Below, in pieces: positions 26,139 through 35,143 of a stretch of 64,000 nt of DNA. The notes beneath the pieces were generated by a model. The model made no database searches and was not told where the DNA came from. It saw nothing but the letters and a program-made list of their open reading frames with translations. Every line of letters starts with the position of its first letter. Position 1 is the stretch's first letter. Source of the DNA: Vibrio xiamenensis (GTDB taxonomy: Bacteria; Pseudomonadota; Gammaproteobacteria; Enterobacterales; Vibrionaceae); the NCBI RefSeq assembly GCF_900100015.1, contig NZ_FNDD01000010.1:82208-146207 (forward strand). The letters run 5' to 3'. A program made the translations under genes and the position numbers.

Positions 26139-27611
26139 ATGGTGAGCGACGACAAGCTACCAACGGATGCACAAGGATTGCAACTCAACTTTTGTAAAAC
26201 ATTGGCGTGTGACAACTTTGGTTTGAGCGATGCACATCGGTATATTGTGCAGGATGTCAACCCTAAGCGTCCGGCGATGGTTTGCCGTGAATGCGGCGCT
26301 TTCCCCCCTTTGCTCAACAACCACGATGTGAATCAAGAACTGGCACGTTTGCGCCAGCTTCACAGCGAAGGTTTACCCGCCTGTCGCAACCCAGCATGCG
26401 CCAACCTCGGTTTATCGGTTCATACGCACAAACACCTTTACCATGCCTTTGGCTATAGTGGCGATCGCCAACGCTATCGCTGTAAACAGTGTCAGTCGAC
26501 ATTTGTCGATAAATGGTCTGGGATTAACTCAAAGCTCGAGTTTCAAGAATCGCTACTTGGATTGCTGTTTATGAGTTACTCGGTGCGTGAAATCTGCCGC
26601 CGCCTCAATATTAATCCTAAAACCTTCTACGATCATATCGACCATATCGCCAGCCGTTGCCGGCGCAAACTGGCTACCTTTGATGCGCGCTGGATGAAAC
26701 ATGCGCCTCATTACGAACTGGCATCGAATTATCGGCCGCTGCAACCTAAAAGCGACAATGGTGTATTTTGGATCGCCACCGGCGATGCTCAGTCTGGGTA
26801 TATTCTGTGCCAGCACGTCAACTACGCCGCCAACGAAAGCTCGGTGGGTCCGATTGATCACAACCCATTTCAGCAACCGGCACGTTTCGTATCACGGCAC
26901 TATTTACCCGAAGCGGGGAGCGACGATCGCGAATATCAAAGCCAAATTCACCAACGAATTGATCGCCAATACCAAACCATTTTGGCGCGCGGTAATGTTG
27001 AAGACCCTATTGGCAATTTGACGGCGTTTCACTATCCCACTAAAGGCGCGTTAATTCGACCGCCTTACACCTCTTACGCGCACTATTTGCATGTATTGGA
27101 TCTCTGCCAACCACAGCCACGCGTCACGCTTTACTTACCTCAAGATCCACTGTTGCGTTCAGCCGCACTGAGCGTTTGCCTGTCACGCATTCAGCACAAC
27201 AATGTCGATCTGATGTATGTCGAAGAAGATGCCAACTGGCGACGCCAACTGTACTTCGACAAAATCGATATCGTGCATATGGGATGGTGGCGCGACCGCT
27301 GGGCGATCGCCAACCAGCAAGCCAGTTCAAAAGGCATTTGCTATCTGGCAGGCGACCATCCAGATCCGGAAATATGGCTGAATAAAGCCAGCTTACGCCA
27401 AGTGTCCTCCTATCAGCAGCGTTTCCAGTTGCTGTTTGAAGACTTCATCAACGAACCACGGCGCAAACTTCGCCCAGGTGGACTACTGCCTTTGCTGGAT
27501 ATTTTCCGCGCTTGGCACAATCTTTGTTATCAAGGCAAGGATGGCCAAACCGCAGCACAAGCGCTAGGTTTGACTCAAGATCCCCTATCTCTCAAAGATT
27601 TATTGGCTTAA
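26139..27611 (+). CDS. Zinc-ribbon, transposase-like conserved protein of unknown function
   Basis: I do not recognise a defined family member. The 490-residue product has two zinc-ribbon-like cysteine sets (C-x4-C...C-x2-C at ~19-50 and ~81-126, the latter ending YRCKQCQSTFVDKW), a helix-turn-helix (SVREICRRLNINPKTFYDHID, ~148-170), then a long domain starting VFWIATGDAQSGYIL that resembles the first strand and Asp of an RNase H/DDE fold. This order is that of IS1-like or IS1595-like transposases, but no terminal repeats flank the gene and its composition matches its neighbours. The ATG directly abuts GGGGGAG, so the following GTG may be the true start. It may be a domesticated transposase. 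Confidence 0.6.
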   Translation: MVSDDKLPTDAQGLQLNFCKTLACDNFGLSDAHRYIVQDVNPKRPAMVCRECGAFPPLLNNHDVNQELARLRQLHSEGLPACRNPACANLGLSVHTHKHLYHAFGYSGDRQRYRCKQCQSTFVDKWSGINSKLEFQESLLGLLFMSYSVREICRRLNINPKTFYDHIDHIASRCRRKLATFDARWMKHAPHYELASNYRPLQPKSDNGVFWIATGDAQSGYILCQHVNYAANESSVGPIDHNPFQQPARFVSRHYLPEAGSDDREYQSQIHQRIDRQYQTILARGNVEDPIGNLTAFHYPTKGALIRPPYTSYAHYLHVLDLCQPQPRVTLYLPQDPLLRSAALSVCLSRIQHNNVDLMYVEEDANWRRQLYFDKIDIVHMGWWRDRWAIANQQASSKGICYLAGDHPDPEIWLNKASLRQVSSYQQRFQLLFEDFINEPRRKLRPGGLLPLLDIFRAWHNLCYQGKDGQTAAQALGLTQDPLSLKDLLA

Positions 27612-27704
27612 ATCGCAAATAACTGTGAAGTTGAGCATTAAAACTCAGGTGTTTTTGGTTTTTTGCTAGAGTTGTATTAATACCTGTTTTTATAATGCTT
27701 TCGA

Positions 27705-29192
27705 ATGATGAAGTCGCACAATGACGTAAAGGACTTGTTTTTGGATAGAAGCCAACTCACGCTCGAAACTCAGTTGCTCCAACTAAAGCAACAAGTGGAT
27801 AAAGATCCGCACCTTGTTTTAGCTAAGGCACAACAATGCGTTGAAGAGGCCAACACCATGATGAATACCAAAGCGGTGATTCACGCTTTGATTATCATCT
27901 CTTTATGTCATTGGCATTTGATGGACTACCGTAAAGGCCTAAAAACCATCAAAGAAGCCCTCACCCGCCTAAACAGCATCGATAGCGACGATCACGTCCC
28001 GGAAATTCTTCATATCCATGCCCTGCACTTCTGGGGCCAAGCGCAGTATTACTCTGCTCAGCAATATTGGATTAACGCGCTGGAACAATCTGCGCTGACC
28101 GACGAAATCGAAATTCAAATCGAAAGCTTGATTGGCCTTGGCAACGTTTGGCGCATCACCAATGAACCACAATTGGCGCGCTCAACCCACGAACTGGCGG
28201 TCACCGTCGCCAATAACTCGCGCATAAACTGGTTGGAAGGCAAAGCACGAATTCTGCTGGCTTGGGATCATTATCTACTTAACCAATTTGTTGACATGCT
28301 GTCGGTACTGGATGGTGCCAGCGAAGCATTACGCTATCACGATGACAAAACGTGGCAGGCGGAAATTTGGGACTTTCGTGGCTTGGCACTGCTTGGCTTA
28401 GAGCGCATCCAAGATGCCGAAGAAGCGACCCAAAAAGCCCACGATTTGGCAGTCAAACACAATTTGATGTGGATGAAATCGCACTCGTATATCAGCCGCG
28501 CGCGCCTTGAACTACTGCGTAAAGATCCACAGCGCGCTGCCCAGCTTCTCGCCCAAGCTGAAGCATCCGCCACAACCTTTGATAATGGCGAATTGTTGTC
28601 ACAAATCTGTTTTCAGCAATCTCGCGTTGCGGAAGAAAGCGGCGATTACCAAGCCGCACTCAATGCGTATAAGAAATATCGCCAATATTCACTGCAGATG
28701 CTGCGTGAACAAACCCTGCGCGTTGGCAACGACAAAGCTCGCGCCTCCAAGCGCCAAATGGAACAACGCGCGCGCAAACTGATTAACCGTATTCGCCGCC
28801 AGCACGAGTTTGACCCCGAACAGCAGTTAACCCAGATGGTGTCAGAAACCTATTGGTGGGAACAGTTGGTGATGTGCAAAACCGAGCTTAAACGCGCCAA
28901 TCACTCAGTCATCATCATCAAACACGAGGACTCCGCAGTGCTCGACATCAGCGCAGAATTGGCTCACTCGCTGTGTTGTCGCCATGATTTATTAGCACGC
29001 TTAAGCCCAAATCGCGTCGCACTGCTGCTGTCTGAAAAAGACGAACCGGCCCATCAAGTGTATTACTGCCTAGAGCAGATGCTGGCAATCTACCCTTGGC
29101 AACGTCAAGGGCTATTAACCGAGGCTCCGGAGATGGAGTTTTACGATATTCTGAGTTTTCCATTCACTCTGGACCAACTCGAAGACAACTGA
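27705..29192 (+). CDS. TPR protein with degenerate GGDEF-like C-terminal domain
   Basis: About 495 residues of helical repeats (~20-370, TPR-like, as in bacterial tetratricopeptide sensors), a basic coiled coil (KARASKRQMEQRARKLINRIRRQ) and a C-terminal domain (~375-490) with the shape of a diguanylate cyclase domain: the stretch HDLLARLSPNRVALLL occupies the place of D-x-x-aR-x-GGDEF-x-x-l-L. All catalytic and metal residues are missing, so it should not make c-di-GMP. A TTG at 27741 with AAAGGA seven bases before it is a credible alternative start. It is followed after 17 nt by a homologous active protein, so it may act as a partner or receptor. No transmembrane segment. Confidence 0.65.
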   Translation: MMKSHNDVKDLFLDRSQLTLETQLLQLKQQVDKDPHLVLAKAQQCVEEANTMMNTKAVIHALIIISLCHWHLMDYRKGLKTIKEALTRLNSIDSDDHVPEILHIHALHFWGQAQYYSAQQYWINALEQSALTDEIEIQIESLIGLGNVWRITNEPQLARSTHELAVTVANNSRINWLEGKARILLAWDHYLLNQFVDMLSVLDGASEALRYHDDKTWQAEIWDFRGLALLGLERIQDAEEATQKAHDLAVKHNLMWMKSHSYISRARLELLRKDPQRAAQLLAQAEASATTFDNGELLSQICFQQSRVAEESGDYQAALNAYKKYRQYSLQMLREQTLRVGNDKARASKRQMEQRARKLINRIRRQHEFDPEQQLTQMVSETYWWEQLVMCKTELKRANHSVIIIKHEDSAVLDISAELAHSLCCRHDLLARLSPNRVALLLSEKDEPAHQVYYCLEQMLAIYPWQRQGLLTEAPEMEFYDILSFPFTLDQLEDN

Positions 29193-29209
29193 GGCACGAA
29201 AGCGAGCAG

Positions 29210-30793
29210 ATGGAAGCATTACTGAAAAAAATCTCTGACCGCGGTCTCGATGCCGCAGCAGCCACTGGCGAAGATGCGCTTGAATTTTGGGCCCATGTGC
29301 GCACCGATATTGCGACCACGTCTCGTGAACAAGCGCAATGTTTTATCATCAGCGCCGAGCACTTAAGCAAACAGCTTAGCTATTCAGACAGCATCGCCGA
29401 TCTTAACGCCGCGTTGAGTTTGCTCAACCTTCCTCAAGACTCCGAGCTGATTCTAGACATCAAAAACAGTTTAAGTGACCGATTTTTTACCGTGGGTGAT
29501 TACTCTAATGCGCTGACCCACTACGTTGAATCAACCAATATCGCCGTCGAACACAGCAATATCGATGCTTACGCGACCGCCATTATCGGCATGGGTAATC
29601 TGTGCGATGCTTATGGCGATCACGATCGCGCCCTCAGTTATTACCAAAAGATAGACAGCATCGACCATGCCCTCACCAGCCGCTCTCTACGCCTAAAATA
29701 CAAATTGTTTATGCTGGCTTGCTACATCCAGCTCGGACGTCACAGCGTGGCCGAAGCGCTGCTTATAGAGTGTGAACAGCTGAGTATTTTGGTCAGCGAC
29801 AAAGTGCTTTCAGGCCAAGTGTATCTCTATCACGCCATGCTTTTACGCCATAAAGGCAAAGCACAGCGCGCGTTAGATTATCTCGCCAATGTGCAATATA
29901 CCTATGGCAATCTTCACTCCACTTGGCTGTCTAATATGCTGCGCCTTGAACTTGCCTATTGTCTCAATGAATTAGGCCGCACTCACTTATCTAATTGGTT
30001 ACTGGAAAGTACCGAGCAGCGCGTTGATTCCGGTTACGCGCCAGTGCTGGGGCTGCAATTATTTAACTCGCTGAGCACCATTTACGAGCAACAACAAAAA
30101 TATCAAGCGGCGCTTCTCTACCAGCAGAAGGCCTACGCTATTGAAAGCGAACTGGTCAGCGCGATTCCGATTGGTGAACTTGGCGCAAGCCAACTACGCC
30201 GCCTGTCACGCTTTGAGCTGCAGCTCAAGTTAATTTTGTCGGAAATTGAAAACCGCGAGCTCAAAGAGACCACCGAAAGCCAGAAACACACTGTGGCTCA
30301 GCTACAACAAGATGTATTCACCGACCCGCTAACCCTGCTGCGCAATCGGCGCTGGATGGAAGTTAAACTTAAAGATCTGCTGCTACACGAAACACCCTTT
30401 TCACTGCTGGTGATCGATATTGACCATTTTAAATCGATCAACGATGAACTCTCCCATTTGGTCGGCGACAAAGCGATCATTCGCGTTTCAAAACAGCTCG
30501 CCAAACATTTTCATTTCAGTGACGCATCATGTGTGCGTTTTGGCGGTGAAGAGTTCTTAGTGATTCTTGAAAACACCGATGAACAGCAAGCCAAAATGTA
30601 TGCTGAGCAATACCGGCAGCGCATCTTCCAATTTAACTGGAAAGAGGTCCTCGGCGAGCGTGGTTTGACAGTCAGCATTGGCGTCACCAAACACCGCGAC
30701 GGTGAAAACACCCAACGCACCTTTTATCGCGCAGATAAAGCTCTGTATCGGGCCAAAGCTAATGGTCGCAATCAGGTGTGCTTAGAAAACTAA
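29210..30793 (+). CDS. TPR-containing diguanylate cyclase (GGDEF)
   Basis: Predicted to make cyclic di-GMP from two GTP. About 527 residues: TPR-like repeats (~10-350) and a C-terminal GGDEF domain with FTDPLTLLRNRRWME, the metal-binding DIDHFKSINDELSHLVGDKA, active-site RFGGEEF and ADKALYRAKANGRNQV. The RxxD inhibitory site five residues before GGEEF is absent (FSDA in that region), so product inhibition is probably missing. No membrane segment: a cytosolic enzyme. The frame opens at 29096, but the ATG at 29210 leaves only 17 nt after the preceding gene and avoids a long overlap. Likely the output partner of the degenerate upstream protein. Confidence 0.85.
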   Translation: MEALLKKISDRGLDAAAATGEDALEFWAHVRTDIATTSREQAQCFIISAEHLSKQLSYSDSIADLNAALSLLNLPQDSELILDIKNSLSDRFFTVGDYSNALTHYVESTNIAVEHSNIDAYATAIIGMGNLCDAYGDHDRALSYYQKIDSIDHALTSRSLRLKYKLFMLACYIQLGRHSVAEALLIECEQLSILVSDKVLSGQVYLYHAMLLRHKGKAQRALDYLANVQYTYGNLHSTWLSNMLRLELAYCLNELGRTHLSNWLLESTEQRVDSGYAPVLGLQLFNSLSTIYEQQQKYQAALLYQQKAYAIESELVSAIPIGELGASQLRRLSRFELQLKLILSEIENRELKETTESQKHTVAQLQQDVFTDPLTLLRNRRWMEVKLKDLLLHETPFSLLVIDIDHFKSINDELSHLVGDKAIIRVSKQLAKHFHFSDASCVRFGGEEFLVILENTDEQQAKMYAEQYRQRIFQFNWKEVLGERGLTVSIGVTKHRDGENTQRTFYRADKALYRAKANGRNQVCLEN

Positions 30794-31011
30794 CCTTTTG
30801 AGGGAGTTATTTGCTCCCTGTCTCCTTCTTGATAACGAACCGAATACGGTTAGATTGACCTTAATCATCTTTTTTGTTCGCCAAGCCCCTACTATTAGCG
30901 TTTGTCTCGACTATAAAACCTTTTTAATAGCATAGAGTTGCTATCCTGTTCGTATATTAACGACGCGGGACGCACAGGTTTGCTTTTCGTTTTATCAAGG
31001 AAAACACTTCC

Positions 31012-31410
31012 ATGTTTTTAAATTATTTTGCGCTCGGGATGTTGATCTTCGTAGCGCTGGTGTTGTTTTACGGCATTATTGTGCTGCACGACATTCCCTA
31101 TGAGATCGCCAAAGAACGTGACCATCCCCACCAAGATGCAATTCACTATGCAGGCTGGGTGAGCTTATTTACTCTGCATGCGTTGTGGCCATTTCTTTGG
31201 ATTTGGGCCACCTTATGGCGCAAAGAGCGCGGCTGGGGCTTTAAAAACCGCCAAGGTATGGGGTCTGCGAAAGATCTCAGTTTGCAACTTGAACAAATGC
31301 ATCACGAAATCACCAAGTTAAAGTTGGAAATCGCTACGATGAAAAACGGCCAAACCGCCGCTGCCTCAACGGCGCAAACCCCAACGGCGAAGCACGAGGA
31401 TAATCAATAA
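31012..31410 (+). CDS. YiaW-like inner membrane protein (DUF3302)
   Basis: 132 residues with two hydrophobic helices (~4-28 and ~50-72) and a charged coiled C-terminal tail (LEQMHHEITKLKLEIATM). The motif IVLHDIPYEIAKERDHPHQDAIHYAGWVSL is typical of DUF3302. In E. coli, yiaW is paired with yiaV, and the same pair appears here: the stop overlaps the start of the HlyD-like gene by one base. Probably a membrane partner of that adaptor. Substrate unknown. Confidence 0.8.
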   Translation: MFLNYFALGMLIFVALVLFYGIIVLHDIPYEIAKERDHPHQDAIHYAGWVSLFTLHALWPFLWIWATLWRKERGWGFKNRQGMGSAKDLSLQLEQMHHEITKLKLEIATMKNGQTAAASTAQTPTAKHEDNQ

Positions 31411-32540
31411 TGGATTTATTGCTGATTCTCACTTACACCGCAATTTGTATTACCATCTTTAAAGTGTTTCGTATTCCACTCAACAAGTGGTCTGTGCCAA
31501 CCGCAATTCTTGGCGGTGTGGTGCTTGTTGGTACCCTCATTTTGTTGATGAACTACAACCACCCATTTACGGCAATTGGTGGTCAGGTGTATACCACCAC
31601 GCCAGTCATGCCAACGGTTCGCGGTAAAGTCATCTCTGTGGATGTAAAACCGAACCAAGAAGTGGAAGCGGGAACGCCGCTATTTCATATCGACCCGACG
31701 CCGTTCATCGCGAAAGTCACTCAAGCGAAAGCGGCATTGGCCGAAGCTAGCCAAGACGTGCTAGAGCTGGAAGCCACTTACAAAGCTGCGCAGTCAAACA
31801 CGGTGCAAGCTACAGCCGACCGTGACCGTACTAAACGTGAATACGAACGCTACAATCAAGGCTTTAAAAAAGGCGCGTTTACTGAGCAACAAGTCGATAC
31901 TCGCCACCAAAGCTATTTGGCCGCTGAAGCAGCGTTAGAAGCATCGCGCGCCAGTGAGCAACAAGCCAAACTGGCGTATACCGCCGAAATTGATGGCGAA
32001 AATACCGGTGTCGCGAGCTTAAAAGCAGCGTTAGACCAAGCGCAATTTAACCTCGACGAAACAGTCGTGCGCGCGCCAACCAAAGGCTTTGTAACGCACG
32101 TAGCACTAAGACCGGGCATGATGGCCGTACCACTACCGCTGGCACCAGTGATGACCTTTGTCCACACAGAAGAGCACCATTACATCGCTGCATTTCGTCA
32201 AAACTCCTTGCAGCGCCTGAAAGCCGGTTACGAAGCAGAATTCGTCTTCCGCGCAGTACCTGGCAAAGTGTTTGAAGGCAAAGTGATTGAAGTGCTACCA
32301 GCGATTGCAGAAGGCCAAATACAGGCCACGGGTAAACTTTACGGCACCGAAGCTCTACAAACCACTGGACGAGTGATGGTGAAACTGAAAATCACCGACG
32401 ATATGAGTGATTATCATATTCCACTTGGCACCAATGCCGAAGTGGCGGTGTTCTCGGATCACTTTGAGCATGTGTCGATCATGCGTAAAGTTCTGATTCG
32501 TATGGAAAGCTGGAAGAACTTTTTGTACCTCGATCATTAG
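31410..32540 (+). CDS. YiaV/YibH-like HlyD-family membrane fusion protein
   Basis: 376 residues with two hydrophobic segments near the N-terminus (~1-20 and ~28-48), a biotinyl-lipoyl half-motif (PTVRGKVISVDVKPNQEVEAGTPLF, ~68-92), a coiled-coil hairpin (~100-205) and the second lipoyl half VRAPTKGFVTHVALRPG. This resembles efflux adaptors of the EmrA/YibH type. No transporter of the MFS, ABC or RND class is adjacent, only the DUF3302 protein, so the pair may form a small exporter on its own or recruit a distant one. A strong terminator follows. Confidence 0.82.
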   Translation: MDLLLILTYTAICITIFKVFRIPLNKWSVPTAILGGVVLVGTLILLMNYNHPFTAIGGQVYTTTPVMPTVRGKVISVDVKPNQEVEAGTPLFHIDPTPFIAKVTQAKAALAEASQDVLELEATYKAAQSNTVQATADRDRTKREYERYNQGFKKGAFTEQQVDTRHQSYLAAEAALEASRASEQQAKLAYTAEIDGENTGVASLKAALDQAQFNLDETVVRAPTKGFVTHVALRPGMMAVPLPLAPVMTFVHTEEHHYIAAFRQNSLQRLKAGYEAEFVFRAVPGKVFEGKVIEVLPAIAEGQIQATGKLYGTEALQTTGRVMVKLKITDDMSDYHIPLGTNAEVAVFSDHFEHVSIMRKVLIRMESWKNFLYLDH

Positions 32541-32557
32541 ACCAATAACCCAAAGCT

Positions 32558-32590
32558 AAAAAAACAGCGCATCGGCGCTGTTTTTTTTGA
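32558..32590. terminator. Bidirectional terminator after the yiaWV-like pair
   Basis: A perfect 10-bp stem AAAACAGCGC / GCGCTGTTTT (32561-32570 and 32575-32584) with loop ATCG, followed by more T on the plus side. It also serves the convergent AraC-type gene on the minus strand. Confidence 0.92.
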
Positions 32591-32605
32591 CTTGAAAATC
32601 AGTAA

Positions 32606-33418
32606 CTAAATCGGCATTTCTGCGTGTTTCACTATGTCTGATGGTTTACGACCAGTGACACATTTGTACTTAGTACTGAAATAATTACTGTCGTTATAGC
32701 CCACTTCATACGCCGCTTCGGTAATACTCACTCCGCATAGCAGCAGACGCTCTGCATGCTTAATCCTTAATAAATTAACAAACTTGTTGGTCGATAACCC
32801 CGACAAAGCCATGAGCTTATGATTCAGCGCTTTTTGCGTGACACAGAATTGCTCACATACCGAGGCAATCGACAAGTTACTGTCTCGATAATGGTCGCAC
32901 AGATACACGACCGCCTGCATCAGCGGAGTTTTAGCGCCATGCTTGATACTAAGACGCTCAATCTGGATCAGCAGCTGTTCAAACAATAGCGAACACATCA
33001 CTTCGGAATTTCGCTGTTGCTTATTCTGCTCAACTTCAAGTTGCTCCGCCAAACCAAGGATGGCTTCAAACGACTCTTGAGTCACCAAAATACTGCTTAG
33101 ATCGCTCTCTAAGCGCTTGATGATGTCCACGCAGCAAGAATTAATATTCAATCGCTCTTTGTCATAACAGATATTAAACAGGTTCACATCGTGGGTACGA
33201 TCATAAAGGTGGTAATCACTATCAGTTATGCAGTTGATCGAATGCGGCAAAATCACACGCTGCTGGTCATTAATCACATGAATTCCACTGCCAGAGCAGA
33301 CCAACACTAACTCGGAGAAATCGTGGCCGTGTTCGGGGTAGTCCGCTTGAGGGTGACGGCTGAGCACGCGCACACTTGATGCCGCGCCCACATACTCATT
33401 GGATTTTAGTAACAGCAT
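32606..33418 (-). CDS. RhaS/RhaR-type AraC-family activator
   Basis: Rhamnose-responsive transcription activator by context. 270 residues: an N-terminal cupin with RHPQADYPEHGHDFSELVLV and GSGIHVIND, strongly reminiscent of E. coli RhaS and RhaR, and a C-terminal double helix-turn-helix (~170-268, LSIASVCEQFCVTQKALNHKL; ITEAAYEVGYNDSNYFSTKYKCVTGRKPSD). The open frame extends 36 codons further, but the ATG at 33418 has AAAGGAGGG five bases upstream. E. coli has two such regulators; only one is present here, and it is last in the cluster, not divergent. I cannot decide between RhaS and RhaR. Confidence 0.85.
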   Translation of the reverse strand: MLLLKSNEYVGAASSVRVLSRHPQADYPEHGHDFSELVLVCSGSGIHVINDQQRVILPHSINCITDSDYHLYDRTHDVNLFNICYDKERLNINSCCVDIIKRLESDLSSILVTQESFEAILGLAEQLEVEQNKQQRNSEVMCSLLFEQLLIQIERLSIKHGAKTPLMQAVVYLCDHYRDSNLSIASVCEQFCVTQKALNHKLMALSGLSTNKFVNLLRIKHAERLLLCGVSITEAAYEVGYNDSNYFSTKYKCVTGRKPSDIVKHAEMPI

Positions 33419-33526
33419 GTTCCCTCCTTTTCGCTGGCGACATTCGCCAAGGCAAAGCTCACCTAACGGCGAATGCGCAAATCCTAAGATGAGAGCAAAC
33501 ACTGCGCTTGCTCTCATCACCCTCAA

Positions 33527-34669
33527 TTACAAGGATTTCAAGTACAGCTGTGTAACTTGATCGTGGGTCATTGGATGCGGGTTACCACCGGCACATGGGT
33601 CAGCGAGTGCATCATCCACCCAACTGCGTACGTCAGCCTCGGTGACACCCAGTTCGCCAAATCCGGCAGGAATGCCAACCCGTTTGTTCAGCGCGTTAAT
33701 CGCGTCAATGGCGGCAACACTGGCTTGCTCATCACTCATCGCTGAAGTATCCACACCCATCGCGGCGGCAACTTTGGCAAATTTCTCCACTCGATAAGGG
33801 CGATTAAACTCACATACAATCGGTAGCAAAATGGCGTTGCATACTCCGTGTGGTAAGTCTTTGTGCGCTCCGCCCGGGTGAGCCATCGCATGCACCATTC
33901 CAAGCCCGGCGCTGTTAAATGACAGCCCGGCAATAAACTGACCTTGAGCCATTTTTTCACGCGCCAGCTCATCTTTGCCGTTATCCACCGCTTGCGGCAA
34001 ATACTTGGCAATCAAGCGAATCGACTCAAGAGAAATGTAATCGGTCAAGGCATGCGCCCCAACAGAGACATAAGATTCGATCGCGTGAGTTAATGCATCA
34101 ATCCCGGTCGCAGCAGTCACATCAGCGGGAATACCCAACATTACCGATGGGTCGTTGACCGACACATCAGGAATAATCTTGTCGCTGATGATAACGTGCT
34201 TTACGTGGGTTTCCGTGTCGGTGATGACCGCATTACTGGTCACTTCCGCAGCGGTGCCGGCAGTGGTGTTAATCGCATACAACGGACAGCCGAGTTGCTC
34301 CACTTTATCGACCCCATTAAAGCGCGCAATTGGCCCTTCATTTTTCGACAAAATGCGAATCGCTTTACTGGTATCGATGGCGCTACCGCCACCAAAACCT
34401 ATCAAATACTGCGCTTGATAAGCATCAAAACACGCCAATACTTCTTTAACGGTATTGGTATCTGGGTTTGGTTTGACTTGGTCAAACAGCGCCAAATTCA
34501 GTTTGCTTTCAAGCAGTTTGTTGGCAAACCCCAGTTTCATCATCGCCGGATCGCAAATCAACAAGCCTTGCGCATCGCCGTGGTTAGCGGAAATTACGCT
34601 GATAAGCTCCTCGATCGCGCCAAATCCCGCCAAATTAATTTTTGGAAACGCGAGTTTAAATACAGACAT
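33527..34669 (-). CDS. fucO: Lactaldehyde reductase (FucO-like iron-dependent alcohol dehydrogenase)
   Basis: Reduces L-lactaldehyde to L-1,2-propanediol with NADH. 380 residues, close to E. coli FucO (382). Group III Fe-ADH hallmarks: FGGGSAIDTSKAI for the cofactor, and the iron ligands in ATGIDALTHAIESYV (Asp, His) and GMVHAMAHPGGAHKDLPHG (His, His). The ATG at 34669 follows GAGGTGTAT, better than the upstream in-frame codon at 34690. Its place between rhamnose genes and upstream of a pdu locus supports lactaldehyde as substrate. It regenerates NAD+ in anaerobic rhamnose growth. Confidence 0.88.
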   Translation of the reverse strand: MSVFKLAFPKINLAGFGAIEELISVISANHGDAQGLLICDPAMMKLGFANKLLESKLNLALFDQVKPNPDTNTVKEVLACFDAYQAQYLIGFGGGSAIDTSKAIRILSKNEGPIARFNGVDKVEQLGCPLYAINTTAGTAAEVTSNAVITDTETHVKHVIISDKIIPDVSVNDPSVMLGIPADVTAATGIDALTHAIESYVSVGAHALTDYISLESIRLIAKYLPQAVDNGKDELAREKMAQGQFIAGLSFNSAGLGMVHAMAHPGGAHKDLPHGVCNAILLPIVCEFNRPYRVEKFAKVAAAMGVDTSAMSDEQASVAAIDAINALNKRVGIPAGFGELGVTEADVRSWVDDALADPCAGGNPHPMTHDQVTQLYLKSL

Positions 34670-34769
34670 ATACACCTCATAAATTGTCATTTCATCAATT
34701 CAATTGGGTGTCTCATCGCCCAGCTCTCCCTTAATAAGACACCCGAAATTCACGCGCCGCATAGAGACG

Positions 34770-34800
34770 GCGCAACCCGTGAGCTTGGCCCACGGGTGGG
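34770..34800 (-). other. Intergenic stem-loop between rhaM and fucO
   Basis: ACCCGTG / CACGGGT (34775-34781 and 34791-34797) forms a 7-bp GC-rich stem in the 144-bp rhaM-fucO gap. There is no U-tract, so it is more likely an mRNA-stability element than a terminator. Confidence 0.45.
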
Positions 34801-34813
34801 TATGGTTGGTGTT

Positions 34814-35131
34814 TTAAGCCAGGTAAAACACTTTTCTAAGGTCGACAGAAACCGGCGAGTTGTCTGGATTACTTGGCATCACATCTTTCATGTGCTGCCA
34901 CCATTTTTGGCAGATCTCAGTGTCTGCGATCGCTTGCCAGCGCTGCTCATCTTCGATTTCAACATAACCAAACAGCATGTTTTGCTCAGCCAGTAAGTGA
35001 ATCGAATAATTCGCCGCTCCATACTCTTTGAGCGTGGCTTTCATCTCTGGCCACAGTTGATCGTGTCTCTTTTGGTACTCGTCATGTTTGTCACTGTTCA
35101 CATACATTACGAATGCTTTACGAATCGTCAT
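34814..35131 (-). CDS. rhaM: L-rhamnose mutarotase RhaM
   Basis: Interconverts alpha and beta anomers of L-rhamnose to feed the isomerase. 105 residues, the family's exact size, with [46 protein letters not shown] and the C-terminal [19 protein letters not shown]. The conserved RH...LWPE and WW..M segments of the RhaU/RhaM fold are intact. It lies 12 nt downstream of rhaT with a good ribosome-binding site (GGGAG). Confidence 0.95.
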   Translation of the reverse strand: MTIRKAFVMYVNSDKHDEYQKRHDQLWPEMKATLKEYGAANYSIHLLAEQNMLFGYVEIEDEQRWQAIADTEICQKWWQHMKDVMPSNPDNSPVSVDLRKVFYLA

Positions 35132-35143
35132 AATTTCTCCCTC

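Noticed and set aside
34196..34996. 266-codon open frame on the plus strand across fucO and rhaM
   Set aside because: It is antisense to two well-recognised genes, spans their intergenic gap, has no family resemblance and no ribosome-binding site.
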